Source of the DNA: CAVQMC01 sp963713505
GTDB taxonomy: Bacteria > Bacteroidota > Ignavibacteria > Ignavibacteriales > Ignavibacteriaceae
NCBI GenBank assembly: GCA_963713505.1
Contig: CAVQMC010000021.1
Coordinates: 206,730-270,729 of the forward strand
Length of the DNA stretch: 64,000 nucleotides
Direction: 5' to 3'
Part shown: positions 17,868 through 28,110 of the stretch, one piece after another
How the letters are laid out: each line of letters opens with the position of its first letter
Position numbering within the stretch: the first letter of the stretch is position 1
Translations under genes and position numbers: made by a program
The notes under the pieces: model-generated
The model's database searches: none
Seen by the model: only the letters and a program-made list of their open reading frames with translations
What the model was told of the DNA's origin: nothing

Positions 17868-19013
17868 TTGACTTATCATGATTTAATACACATAGTAATT
17901 ACAAATAAGAATAAAATTATTAAAATAACTTTAACTGCAACACTAATTTTATTCGTTATATTATTTTTATTTTATCCGGTTACATACAGAGCCACGGTTT
18001 CGGTATTGCCTCCTGATAACAATGAGTCTTTAGGAAGTCTTGGAAGTTTACTGTCAGGACAAAATTTTACAAGTCTTTTAAGCGGGAGTTCTTCCAATGC
18101 GAGTTCGCAGCTTTATATGGAAATATTAAAAAGCCGAAGTGCAGCTGTTTATGTCGTTAAAAAATATAATCTTGTAAAATATTTCGGTACAGATAATGAA
18201 TATCAAGCCGCTCAAAAGCTGCAGAATAAAACTAATATTGAAATTACACAGGAAGGAATATTAAAGTTAAATGTTGATACAAATACACCATTATTACCAT
18301 TAATTTTCGGAAATAAAGATTCTGTTAAAAAATTATCTGCTGATTTATCAAACTCTTATATTGAAGCATTGGATAAGATAAACAGAGAAAAACTTGCTTC
18401 CAAAGCCAAAAAAGCTAGAGAATATATAGAAGCTCAATTAGTTACAACTAAATCAAATTTAGATTCTGTTGAAACTGCTTTGATGAAATTCCAGGAAAAA
18501 AATAAAGCGATTTCACTTCCGGATCAGTTAACTGCAGCTATTGATGCTGCAGCAAAGTTAAAAACCGAAATGGTTAAAACAGAAGTACAAATTGGTTTAA
18601 TGGAGACAAATCTGAGGGAAGATAATAAAGCATTGATTGCTCTAAAAAGTAAATTGAATCAATTAAAAGATCAGTATGATAAAATGGAAATGGGAAATCA
18701 GGATTATTTACTTACTTTTAAAGATGTGCCTGAGTTAGGTAAAAAATTGGCAAATTTACTGAGAGAAGTTAAAATACAAAATGAAGTTTATTTATTACTT
18801 CAGCAGGAATATTATAAAGAAAAAATCCAAGAAAACAGAGATGTTCCAACTGTTCAAGTCCTTGATGAAGCTATACCTCCTTTACAAAAATCATCTCCCA
18901 AAGTAGTTGTATCAACTTTAGCTGGTGGTATATTTTTTTTCTTCTTAACTTCATTTGTATTTGTAATAAATGAAAAACGAACACTATCTTATAAGAATAA
19001 AGAAAAGGATTGA
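17868..19013 (+). CDS. Wzz-type chain-length regulator
   Basis: A 381-residue protein starting at TTG behind GAGGTAATAA. Membrane helices lie at about 15-38 and 350-372, with a periplasmic coiled-coil domain between (ARKAREYIEAQLVTTKS to QNEVYLLLQQEYYKEKIQEN). DVPTVQVLDEAIPPLQKSSP is the standard Wzz/GumC-type end before the second helix. It has no kinase domain, so it is a second, kinase-free co-polymerase in addition to the Wzc at 13947. Confidence 0.88.
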   Translation: MTYHDLIHIVITNKNKIIKITLTATLILFVILFLFYPVTYRATVSVLPPDNNESLGSLGSLLSGQNFTSLLSGSSSNASSQLYMEILKSRSAAVYVVKKYNLVKYFGTDNEYQAAQKLQNKTNIEITQEGILKLNVDTNTPLLPLIFGNKDSVKKLSADLSNSYIEALDKINREKLASKAKKAREYIEAQLVTTKSNLDSVETALMKFQEKNKAISLPDQLTAAIDAAAKLKTEMVKTEVQIGLMETNLREDNKALIALKSKLNQLKDQYDKMEMGNQDYLLTFKDVPELGKKLANLLREVKIQNEVYLLLQQEYYKEKIQENRDVPTVQVLDEAIPPLQKSSPKVVVSTLAGGIFFFFLTSFVFVINEKRTLSYKNKEKD

Positions 19014-19016
19014 AAA

Positions 19017-19964
19017 TTGTTTAAACATACTGCAGTTGTTACGGGTGGGGCAGGTTTTTTAGGTTCTCATTTATGTGATAGACTCTTAAAAGAGAACTTT
19101 AAAGTTATATGTATTGATAATTTATTGACTGGTAATACGGACAATATATCTCATTTGGTGAGTAACGAGGATTTTCAATTTATTAAACATGACGTTACTA
19201 ATTATACTTTTCTTCCAGGCAGAGTGGATTTTATATTGCATTTCGCGTCTCCTGCTAGTCCTATTGATTATTTGCAATTTCCAATACAGACTCTAAAAGT
19301 CGGATCACTTGGCACCCATAAATCGTTAGGGCTGGCAAAAGAAAAAAAAGCAAGATTTTTGCTTGCATCTACATCAGAAGTTTACGGTGATCCTTCAATT
19401 CATCCGCAGAGTGAAGATTACTGGGGTAATGTGAATCCGATTGGACCAAGAGGTGTATACGATGAAGCCAAAAGATTTGCTGAGGCTATAACAATGGCTT
19501 ATCATCGTTATCATGGAGTTGATACAAGAATAGTTAGGATATTTAATACTTATGGTCCTAGAATGAGATTAAATGATGGACGAGCTCTTCCTGCATTCGT
19601 TAGTCAAGCACTGAGAAGTGAGGATATAACCGTGTTTGGTGATGGGTCTCAAACCAGAAGTTTTTGCTATGTTTCCGATTTAGTTGATGGAATTTTTAAA
19701 CTATTGATTTCAAATGAAACTGATCCGGTTAATATAGGGAATCCTGAAGAAATATCAATTAAGGAATTTGCAGAGGAAGTTTTGAAGATTACTGGCTCCA
19801 AAAGTAAAATAATTTATAAAGAACTTCCCGAGGATGATCCGAAAGTAAGACAACCTGACATTACTAAAGCGAAATCAATATTAAATTGGGAACCTAAAAT
19901 AAATAGAAATGAAGGGCTTAAAAAAACTTTGGAATATTTCAAAGAAAAAGTTAAAAGTAATTAA
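19017..19964 (+). CDS. UDP-glucuronate decarboxylase (UDP-xylose synthase)
   Basis: A 315-residue extended SDR starting at TTG three bases after wzz. TGGAGFLGSHLCDRLL binds NAD. HFASPASPIDY is the hallmark of UDP-xylose synthases. Catalytic YDEAKR and substrate-binding RIFNTYGPRM are present. It makes UDP-xylose from UDP-glucuronate, a donor for the glycosyltransferases downstream. A 4,6-dehydratase is the alternative, but the ASPASP motif favours UXS. Confidence 0.9.
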   Translation: MFKHTAVVTGGAGFLGSHLCDRLLKENFKVICIDNLLTGNTDNISHLVSNEDFQFIKHDVTNYTFLPGRVDFILHFASPASPIDYLQFPIQTLKVGSLGTHKSLGLAKEKKARFLLASTSEVYGDPSIHPQSEDYWGNVNPIGPRGVYDEAKRFAEAITMAYHRYHGVDTRIVRIFNTYGPRMRLNDGRALPAFVSQALRSEDITVFGDGSQTRSFCYVSDLVDGIFKLLISNETDPVNIGNPEEISIKEFAEEVLKITGSKSKIIYKELPEDDPKVRQPDITKAKSILNWEPKINRNEGLKKTLEYFKEKVKSN

Positions 19965-20134
19965 AAAGTCTACCAGTAACTTTTCTTAAAAATTTTTTCC
20001 CCAAATATTGAAAATATTAAGTTTAATACAATGGATAGTACTTTAATTAAGTATTCAGATAAAATTAGTATGAAAAATCCTCAACTTAATATTTGTTTTT
20101 ATCTAATTGGAAATAAGAGGGGATAAAATTTTTA

Positions 20135-21665
20135 ATGAATAAAAAGTTTACTTCTTCAGTAACAGGGGCTTCAATATTTTTAGTTATATTTGCTCTTTTT
20201 AGCAAAGGATTAGGATTCATCCGGGAAATGTTTTTTGCTAATTTTTTTGGATTGAGTCAACAATTTGACCTTTATCTCATCGGAGCTGTCCTACCTTTAA
20301 CAATAAATACAATTATAATTTTTCTTGGTCAAAATTATTTAATTCCTGCATACAATAATATAAAAGAAAAAGAACCAGATGTTGTGGATAATTTTCTTAG
20401 AATAAATTTTTTATTTTTTCTATTCGGTGGATTAATTATTGCAATATTACTTTACATTTTATCAGGACCGTTGATTAGTTTGTATTTGCACGGCTCGAAG
20501 TCCTGAGGTCATTAAAGTAGCAAAAGATGTTTTTTCAATTTTTCTAATCTCAATTCCTTTTAGTAGTGCTATTTCCGTTTTGACGGCATATCAACAAGTA
20601 CATTTCGAATTTAAGTATCCTGCATATTCAAGAGTAATGGCTAGTATTGTACTGATTGTATCACTGATATTACTACATAAAACTTTTGGAATTTATATTA
20701 TTCCGATCGGATATATCTTAGGTTCGTTTTTACAGATGGTTTATTTGATTAGGAAAAGCAAACTCAGATTAAAAATATTTAATTATAACTTTTCATTAAA
20801 AGATTATAAAAAATTTATTCCTAGCACTTTATTATTTATTATTCTAATTGAAAGTATTGGACAATTATATTTAATAGTAGACAGGTATTTTTACAATTAT
20901 GTTCCAACCGGCGGAATTGCAGCACTCAACTATGCGCAGACACTATTTATACTACCGGTTTCGATTATTTCTATTGCTTTATCAACAGCAATATTCCCAA
21001 AGTTTTCTAAACTAATTAGCAGCAATAATATAATTGATCTCGAAAACAGCTTTAATGAAAGCATTAAAATTAATATAACTTTTTTTATACCTATTACTAT
21101 TCTTTTTTTAGGTTATGGTGACTTCATTCTTAAAATTTTATTTGAAAGAGGAAAATTTTCACATAGTGATACAGTGACTACTTATAATGCCCTTATATAT
21201 TATACTTTAAGTTTATTATTTTATGCCGCATATAGTATTAATAATAAAATGTTATATAGTTTTGGTTTAATTAAAAAATTACTTTATTTAACATTAGCCG
21301 GTATTTTAATAAAAATAATTCTAAATTTTTTATTGGTAAGAAATTTACAACAAAATGGATTAGCCTTAAGTACATCCATTAGTTACATTTTTTTCTTTCT
21401 AACTTCTTTAATTCTAATATATCAAAAAAGTAAATTTAAAAATAAAAACATATTTTACACAGAACTAATATTTAATATAGGAAACGGAATAATATCGTAC
21501 TTTATTGCAAATCGAATAACTAGCTTATTTAAAACCAATAGTATTGCTATTCTTATAAATATTTTATTTTTCCTAATGATTTATTTTTTAAATTTATATT
21601 TTGTAAAGCACTCAACTTATATTGCTTTTCAAAAAGTTTTAAATTCGTTAAAATATAGTAAATAA
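20135..21665 (+). CDS. MurJ/MVF-family flippase, one frameshift
   Basis: A multi-spanning membrane protein of about 510 residues once joined. The N-terminal half opens with ASIFLVIFALFSKGLGFIRE, typical of MurJ/MVF. The frame changes near 20490: the first part ends in SLYLHGSKS-stop, while the other frame continues ARSPEVIKVAKDVFSIFLIS. In this locus it most likely flips the lipid-linked repeat unit rather than lipid II. The region is visibly more AT-rich than its neighbours. Confidence 0.82.
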
Positions 21666-21676
21666 TATCAAAATAG

Positions 21677-22423
21677 ATGGTAAATATGGAAAATGAGGAT
21701 TTTAGAACTGAACTCTACAAAGAATATGTTTCAACATTTAAAAAAACACTTTCACAAGATTTTACTGCTGATTTAATCTCCTATGAAAAAAAATTCAAAA
21801 GAATTTATTTGCCATTATTGAAAGATTTTAAAAAGGATGCTGCAATTATCGAAGTTGGCTGTGGACCTGGAAACGTTATGCAATTTTTAAAAAATGCCGG
21901 TTTCGATAATATATTTGGAATAGATATCTCTGACGAGCAGATTAAAGAAGCCGCAGATAAAAATTTAAATGCTGCATCTGTAAATGTGTTTGAATTCTTT
22001 GAAAAAAATAAAAATAAATATGACGTTATATTTGCACTCGATTTTGTCGAGCATTTTCATAGACATGAACTTTTAAAATTCTTTAAAGGATTTAATAGAC
22101 TTCTGAATGATAACGGAATCCTTGTTATAAGAACTCCAAATGGTTCTGGTCTATTTCCAAATAAAAATATTTACGGCGACTTGACACATCTTACAATTTT
22201 CAATCAATATTCTTTGATTCAAATTTTACAAATTACCAATTTTTATAATATTAATTTTTATGAAAATCCTCCGATATCAAAGAATTTTTATGGATTTGTA
22301 AGATCAATTTTGTGGCGTTGTATTAAATTATTTGTAAGATTTATTCGGATAGTAGAAGTGGGCAGCAGTCAAAAAATATTAACCCAGGATTTAATATGTA
22401 CAGCTCGGAAGAAAACTATGTAA
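21677..22423 (+). CDS. SAM-dependent methyltransferase of the polysaccharide locus
   Basis: A 248-residue class I methyltransferase. Motif I reads AIIEVGCGPGNVMQFLKNAG (about 55-74), then IFGIDISDEQI. DVIFALDFVEHFHRHEL is the post-motif typical of UbiE/Methyltransf_23 proteins acting on sugars or lipids. Start is ATG at 21677 or 21686. It probably methylates a sugar residue or chain end. Confidence 0.85.
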   Translation: MVNMENEDFRTELYKEYVSTFKKTLSQDFTADLISYEKKFKRIYLPLLKDFKKDAAIIEVGCGPGNVMQFLKNAGFDNIFGIDISDEQIKEAADKNLNAASVNVFEFFEKNKNKYDVIFALDFVEHFHRHELLKFFKGFNRLLNDNGILVIRTPNGSGLFPNKNIYGDLTHLTIFNQYSLIQILQITNFYNINFYENPPISKNFYGFVRSILWRCIKLFVRFIRIVEVGSSQKILTQDLICTARKKTM

Positions 22424-22454
22424 CAAACTTAATAAAGAATGTAGTTTCAAAAAA

Positions 22455-23543
22455 ATGAAATTAAGCCGCATATTAGAATATAAATTATTTAATAACATCA
22501 TAACTTTATTATTCAATTTTACATTTTTATTAATCAGAACATTTATTATTAAAAATAAAAATGGAGAAATTGTTGTTGTAAATCTCCATAAACTAGGCGA
22601 TGCAGTTTTTACCATTCCTGCTCTGAAGCGAATTATTAATCATCATAAAAGTAAAATAACGCTTGTTTGTTTTAAGGAAACAACGGGAATATTTAAACAA
22701 GTTTTGAAAGATGTGAATTATATAGAACTATCACATTCAGATTTTTATTTATCCGATAGAATTGCAAAAGGAAGGACAAGAAGACTATTAAAAAAAGCTA
22801 ATCCTAAAATTATTTATGACTTAACAGGATTTATTACCTCAGCATTTTTAATTTTTACATCAAAATCTAAGAAGATTGAAGGTATTAATGAAGCATTATA
22901 TAAAAAGATATATACAAAGTTTTCACCAATAAGAAATGAACCGCATATAACAGATATGTATTTGGATGCTGTAAGACATTTACCCGAAAATAAAATATCT
23001 TTTAAAAATGATATTATGGTTAACAAAAACAGTAGTATTTTAATACATCCATTTGCCGGATGGAAATCTAAAGAGTGGAACTATTATAAGTTTATTCAAT
23101 TAGCAGAGAAACTAAATGAAAAATACAATACAATTTTCATATTACCCAAAACAAGAATTAATGAAATAATCAAACATGAATTAAAAGTAAAAAAAATTAA
23201 ATTTATTGAAACTTCAACTATCGATGCAGTAATTGAAATTATCACATCATCCTTTTTATATATCGGTAATGATTCTGGTCCTACTTATATTGCCAATTTA
23301 TTAGGTATACCTACCTTTGCAATTTATGGACCAACTAATCATGAATATCATACACCCAAAAATGGATTAAACGCATATATTACTCAAAAAATTCATTGTT
23401 CTCCTAAGAATAATGAAAAAATTTGCTTTACTGATGGAGGTCGGTCTGGATGTCCTGTTTACGAATGCATGAATTTATTAAGTGTAGAAGAAGTGGAAGA
23501 ATCGGTAAACAATTTCATAAGAAAAATAATAAATAACAATTAA
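22455..23543 (+). CDS. Family 9 (heptosyltransferase-like) glycosyltransferase
   Basis: A 362-residue GT-B enzyme. VVNLHKLGDAVFTIPALKRI (44-63) is the GT9 N-terminal motif. HPFAGWKSKEWNYYKF and YIGNDSGPTYIANLLGIPTF are the nucleotide-sugar binding parts. Family members transfer heptose or related sugars. Here it is one of the assembly enzymes of the locus. A hydrophobic segment at about 12-32 suggests membrane association. Confidence 0.87.
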   Translation: MKLSRILEYKLFNNIITLLFNFTFLLIRTFIIKNKNGEIVVVNLHKLGDAVFTIPALKRIINHHKSKITLVCFKETTGIFKQVLKDVNYIELSHSDFYLSDRIAKGRTRRLLKKANPKIIYDLTGFITSAFLIFTSKSKKIEGINEALYKKIYTKFSPIRNEPHITDMYLDAVRHLPENKISFKNDIMVNKNSSILIHPFAGWKSKEWNYYKFIQLAEKLNEKYNTIFILPKTRINEIIKHELKVKKIKFIETSTIDAVIEIITSSFLYIGNDSGPTYIANLLGIPTFAIYGPTNHEYHTPKNGLNAYITQKIHCSPKNNEKICFTDGGRSGCPVYECMNLLSVEEVEESVNNFIRKIINNN

Positions 23544-23569
23544 GTACAATATTAAAACAAAAATATTAA

Positions 23570-25384
23570 ATGCCAGGATTAAGTATAGTCTTTAATAAAG
23601 TTAAAAAACCAAATAATTCCTATAAACTGGAAGAAATATTAAATTCCCAAAATTACCTTGAAGGTTATAAAAGCGAAGTTCTTTTAAATAACGATTTATT
23701 ATTTATCGGCGTAAATAAACATGATAAATATCCAATAAATATATTAAACATAAAAAACTACACAATTATTTTAGAAGGACAAATTTATAATAAAAATAAT
23801 GATGATCTTAGAAAAGAATTCGAGGAGATTATTGGTCTATTTGAAACACACAAAATTTATAGCTATTTAAAAAATTGGATTTTAAGTACTGATGGGGATT
23901 TTATTATTTATTTTATAGATAACTCCAATAATCAAATCTTTATTTTAAATGATATTTTCGGTCGTCTTCCAATTTACTACCAAAAAAATAATGAAGATGT
24001 TACAGCAGTATCAAGATATTTAAATTTTATAAATAAGGTCTTTGATACTGCAAAAGTAGATAATATGGCTGTAGCTCAATTTCTTTTAATGGGATATGTG
24101 ATCAATAAGAGAACCTTATATTCCGGTATCAATCAACTAAGGCCGGCTTCATTTTTAAAAGTTCAAGAAAATAAAGTTGAAGAGAAGAGTATTTACCAAT
24201 TTAACTTTGACAATAAAAAATATGAAAATGTAAATTTTAAAGATAATATTAAAAATCTCTCCGAATTATTCAGTAAAGCATGTTTGGATAGATTCAGTGA
24301 TGATTCGAAAAATATTGTAACACTGAGCGGTGGATTGGATTCAAGAGCGGTTGCTTCATGTATGTTTAAAAATCAAATCCCTTTTACTGCAGCAACAATT
24401 CGATATAAAAACGGCTCATCCGAAGTGGAAGAAAAAATTGCAGTTGATTTATCAAAAATTTATAAATCTAAATGCGAAATTATAGAAATTGATTTGCCAA
24501 CAGGTAAAGATGTACTATCGTTATTAAACATAAAAGAAGGGATGAACTCCATATCAACAGCACAAATGCTTCCTTTTTATGCTGAGATTGAAAGATTGTT
24601 TGGAAAAGACATAAATTTTATAACAGGCGATAATGGTGATAAGATAATATTTACCTTAAACGAGAAAATGAAGAAATTTTCAAACATTGAATTTTTAGCA
24701 GATTTTATCATTAGAGAACATAGTATCATCGATCTAGAAACTATAAACAGATTAACCGGAATAAGCAAAGATGAGATTATTAGTGAATTTATCGAAGTTT
24801 TAAATTTATTTCCGGAAGAAAATTTAAGCCAAAAGTATGTACATTTTAGATCGATAGAAAAACCCTATAAATATGCTTTTCAGGGAGAAGACAGACATAG
24901 GCATTTTTTTAATAACAAAACTCCTTTTTGGTCGGTTCCTTTTTTTGAATATATAATGAATTGTTCGGATCATTCAAAAATAAAACATAGACTTTTCAGG
25001 GCATTATTAAATAGTTTTTCCCCTGAAGCTACATCAGTTCCTTATTCAAATTTTAGATCATCTGTTAATTCTTTAAGAGGTAAACTTTTTATGTTTACTG
25101 TTTATAATATTTATCCTTTAGTCCCTTCAATATTAAAAGGAGAACTAAAAGCTAGATTTTTTGGCGGCAATCCAGTTATAGATCCGGAATCAACTGCTTT
25201 AAAATGTCTTAAAGAACAATTGAGCAAAAACATTTTCTCAGATTATTTAAATATAGAAGATATCGATTCATTAAAATCCTTTCGTAAAGTAATTTTAATG
25301 AATATACTCTCCATGACTTCAGAAATTGAATTAACTAGAAAAAATGAAAGCACTTTAAATAACTATTTAAATAAAGTTTTTTAG
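23570..25384 (+). CDS. Asparagine synthase-like protein lacking the glutaminase cysteine
   Basis: A 604-residue protein with an N-terminal Ntn-amidotransferase-like region and a C-terminal Asn_synthase domain. The PP-loop is TLSGGLDSRAVASCM. The N-terminus is MPGLSIVF, so the residue-2 cysteine needed for glutamine hydrolysis is absent and the enzyme may use ammonia or make another amide/adenylate. Such AsnB-like proteins are frequent in surface polysaccharide loci, where they may amidate uronic acids. That role is inference. Intact. Confidence 0.82.
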   Translation: MPGLSIVFNKVKKPNNSYKLEEILNSQNYLEGYKSEVLLNNDLLFIGVNKHDKYPINILNIKNYTIILEGQIYNKNNDDLRKEFEEIIGLFETHKIYSYLKNWILSTDGDFIIYFIDNSNNQIFILNDIFGRLPIYYQKNNEDVTAVSRYLNFINKVFDTAKVDNMAVAQFLLMGYVINKRTLYSGINQLRPASFLKVQENKVEEKSIYQFNFDNKKYENVNFKDNIKNLSELFSKACLDRFSDDSKNIVTLSGGLDSRAVASCMFKNQIPFTAATIRYKNGSSEVEEKIAVDLSKIYKSKCEIIEIDLPTGKDVLSLLNIKEGMNSISTAQMLPFYAEIERLFGKDINFITGDNGDKIIFTLNEKMKKFSNIEFLADFIIREHSIIDLETINRLTGISKDEIISEFIEVLNLFPEENLSQKYVHFRSIEKPYKYAFQGEDRHRHFFNNKTPFWSVPFFEYIMNCSDHSKIKHRLFRALLNSFSPEATSVPYSNFRSSVNSLRGKLFMFTVYNIYPLVPSILKGELKARFFGGNPVIDPESTALKCLKEQLSKNIFSDYLNIEDIDSLKSFRKVILMNILSMTSEIELTRKNESTLNNYLNKVF

Positions 25385-25452
25385 CGTTTATATGATACAA
25401 AATTTATTTAAAGCTAAATTTAATCAAATATGCTTAATTAAAGGAGAAAGAA

Positions 25453-26562
25453 ATTAAAGTACTGATTTTAAGTGATCCAAATTCTCCACATACAATTAAA
25501 CTAGTTAATTACCTTTGTAAAAATGGTACTGATGTTTATTTGATTGGATTAACAAAATGTAATATGGATTCTTATTCTTCATTGCCAAACTTTAATTTTT
25601 CTTCTATGAATTTTTCGGTTTCAGGGAAAGAGTTACAAGTTACATCTTTTACTAAACTAAGGTATTTAGCTGCTGTCGCGATGGTTAAAAAAATTATAAA
25701 GCAATTTAAACCTGATTTAATACATTCCCACTATGCAACAAGTTTTGGATTAATAGGTGTACTTTCTGGTTATCATCCTCACATAGTTTCAGTTTGGGGT
25801 AGCGATGTATTTCAGTTTCCCATTAAGTCTGTTTTTCATAAATTTATTCTTAAATATATTTTTTCTAAAGCTGATAAAATATGCTCCACAAGTAAAGTGA
25901 TGTCTGTGGAAATTAACAAATATTCAAATAAAGAGATATTAATTACACCATTCGGAGTTGATACTAATATATTTAAACCAATGAATGTTGGATCAATTTT
26001 TAACAAAGATGAATTTGTAATAGGTACAATCAAAAACTTAAAACCAATTTATGGTATAGATAAATTGATTATGGTTTTCGGTATTATAAAACAAAAATGG
26101 CCTGAACTTCCCATTAAATTGTTAATTGTTGGAAACGGTCCGCAAGAAACTTTTCTAAAAGGTTTAGTTAAAAAACTTAAACTTTATAATCATGTCATTT
26201 TTACAGGTAATATTGAAAATACAGAGGTTTATAAATATTACAATATGATGGATATTGTAGTTTTTTTATCGGTAAGTGAAAGTTACGGAGTTGCGGCTTT
26301 AGAGGCATCGTCATGCGGAAAACCTGTTGTTGTTTCGGATGCTTATGGTTTTAATGAAACGGTTGTTAATGAAAAAACTGGAATTGTTGTTGATCCAAAT
26401 AATTTAGAAAAGGTAGCGGAAATTATTAAAAATTTGCTCGAAGATAGGAAACTTCGAAAAATTATGGGATCTTTTGGCATTGAATGGGTGAATGAAAATT
26501 TTGATGAGAAAAAATTGAATCAAAAATTTATCGATCTTTATCAATCAACTTTACAGCATTAG
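25453..26562 (+). CDS. Family 4 glycosyltransferase, apparent ATT start
   Basis: A GT-B retaining glycosyltransferase of about 369 residues. The N-terminal strand IKVLILSDPNSPHTIKLVNY is essential to the fold and lies upstream of the first ATG (25540). It is preceded by AAGGAG (25441-25446) six bases before ATT (25453), with no ATG/GTG/TTG in frame nearby. VWGSDVF, IGTIKNLKPIYGIDKLI, FTGNI and SESYGVAALEASSCGKPVV (the EX7E donor site) are all present. Confidence 0.87.
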   Translation: MKVLILSDPNSPHTIKLVNYLCKNGTDVYLIGLTKCNMDSYSSLPNFNFSSMNFSVSGKELQVTSFTKLRYLAAVAMVKKIIKQFKPDLIHSHYATSFGLIGVLSGYHPHIVSVWGSDVFQFPIKSVFHKFILKYIFSKADKICSTSKVMSVEINKYSNKEILITPFGVDTNIFKPMNVGSIFNKDEFVIGTIKNLKPIYGIDKLIMVFGIIKQKWPELPIKLLIVGNGPQETFLKGLVKKLKLYNHVIFTGNIENTEVYKYYNMMDIVVFLSVSESYGVAALEASSCGKPVVVSDAYGFNETVVNEKTGIVVDPNNLEKVAEIIKNLLEDRKLRKIMGSFGIEWVNENFDEKKLNQKFIDLYQSTLQH

Positions 26563-26578
26563 GATATTCAGTAATTTA

Positions 26579-27967
26579 ATGGCGATTAAACCAATAAATA
26601 TAATTTTAATATCATTTGTTTTTCTTTTAATTGCATTAACTGCAATTAATTTAATACCTGTTCTTATTATTACTTTAGTTGCTGCATTCTTTTATTTAAT
26701 ATATAAAGAAGATTTTATTTTGTTATTAATAATAGTCCTCTTTATTTCATTTACTAGTTTTGTTTTCAAAGGTGCAAGAGATGTTACAAATACCTTATCA
26801 ATTGCAATATTATTTTTTCTCTTTATAAAACATTATGGTTTTAAAGTTTCTGCATATCCTGATATTCCAACCGAAGTATTTTATTTAATATTATTATTGT
26901 TTTTAACAATTATAATATCAAGTCTATTTTCTGCTGCAATGATTGCTAGTTTTATTAGTGTTTTGCATGCTATAATTTTCTTTACACTATGTTATATCAT
27001 TTATAGTCTTATAAAAGATGAAAAAAGAATATATCTTTATATATTCGGATTAATAATATCTGAGTTTATAATTGGAATAAGTATATATTCTGATTTTATT
27101 AAAGGGGGGTTCAGTTTCTATATACAAAACGGAATTTTAGCAAGATTTGCTGGAGTTTATTCAAATCCGAACTTAGTTGGTTTAACTTCGTTTATTGCCG
27201 CATGTTTTATCTTGGGTTTGTTTTTTATTGAAAGATTTTCTTCAAAAAAGTATAGAATAATATTAACATTATTATTCATTAATAACATATTAATATTTAT
27301 TATTACTGATTCGCGCGCTGCAGGAATAGCTTTAATAGTAGGTTATTTTTTCATTTTATATAATTTAAATAAAAAATTATTACTTAAAGTTTCAATATTA
27401 TCAGTAATACTAATTTTAGTTTTATTACTCTTGCCTCCAATTCAAGAATTAATAATGATTCTGCTTAGAGTTGAAGAAGGCAGCCGAGGTCATGTATGGA
27501 GCGAAGGACTAAACATGTTTGGGGATCATTATTTAATCGGAGTTGGGCCAGGAATGTATCCAAGATTTGTAGGAACATATACAACTTCATTTATAGTTTC
27601 ATTAGCTACAAAACTTGGTACCTTGTATAAAGGAAAACCAAATCCCCATAATTTCTTTTTAATTATGGGTGCCGAAAATGGTATTCTGGGTTTTGTTACC
27701 GCAATATTTATTTTCGGTGTTTTCTTTTACTTGGCTTATAAATGTGTGAAATATTATAAAGATAAAAATTCGGAATTTTATGTATTAGCTATTACAATTT
27801 TTGCTGTTGGGTTAGGTGTCTTGATAAATTCTTTTTTTGAAGTAACAGGGGTAATGTCTTATGGTTATATAACAAATGATCTGCCTTTTTGGTTAGTATA
27901 TGTAATTCTAATTTATCTTTACCGGGAAACTAAAAATATTAAAAAAGTCAATTTGAAAAAATTATAA
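26579..27967 (+). CDS. O-antigen ligase / polymerase family protein
   Basis: A 462-residue membrane protein with about ten or more hydrophobic helices. It has the Wzy_C region: TDSRAAGIALIVGY, then a large periplasmic loop with GHVWSEGLNMFGDHYLIGVG and PNPHNFFLIMGAENGILGF. It could be the polymerase (Wzy) or ligase (WaaL); these are not separable by sequence alone. In a locus with Wzc and Wzz, polymerase is the more useful reading. Confidence 0.87.
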   Translation: MAIKPINIILISFVFLLIALTAINLIPVLIITLVAAFFYLIYKEDFILLLIIVLFISFTSFVFKGARDVTNTLSIAILFFLFIKHYGFKVSAYPDIPTEVFYLILLLFLTIIISSLFSAAMIASFISVLHAIIFFTLCYIIYSLIKDEKRIYLYIFGLIISEFIIGISIYSDFIKGGFSFYIQNGILARFAGVYSNPNLVGLTSFIAACFILGLFFIERFSSKKYRIILTLLFINNILIFIITDSRAAGIALIVGYFFILYNLNKKLLLKVSILSVILILVLLLLPPIQELIMILLRVEEGSRGHVWSEGLNMFGDHYLIGVGPGMYPRFVGTYTTSFIVSLATKLGTLYKGKPNPHNFFLIMGAENGILGFVTAIFIFGVFFYLAYKCVKYYKDKNSEFYVLAITIFAVGLGVLINSFFEVTGVMSYGYITNDLPFWLVYVILIYLYRETKNIKKVNLKKL

Positions 27968-28110
27968 CAAAATTATTAATACTCTTATGATTGGTTACAC
28001 ATTTAATTTAATCAATTGATGGATAAAACCTGCAGAATTAAAAGGATAATTATTTTAGTAATTTGATTGTAAATTATAAAATGTAAAAAGTAAAAAGGAA
28101 TAATTATAAT

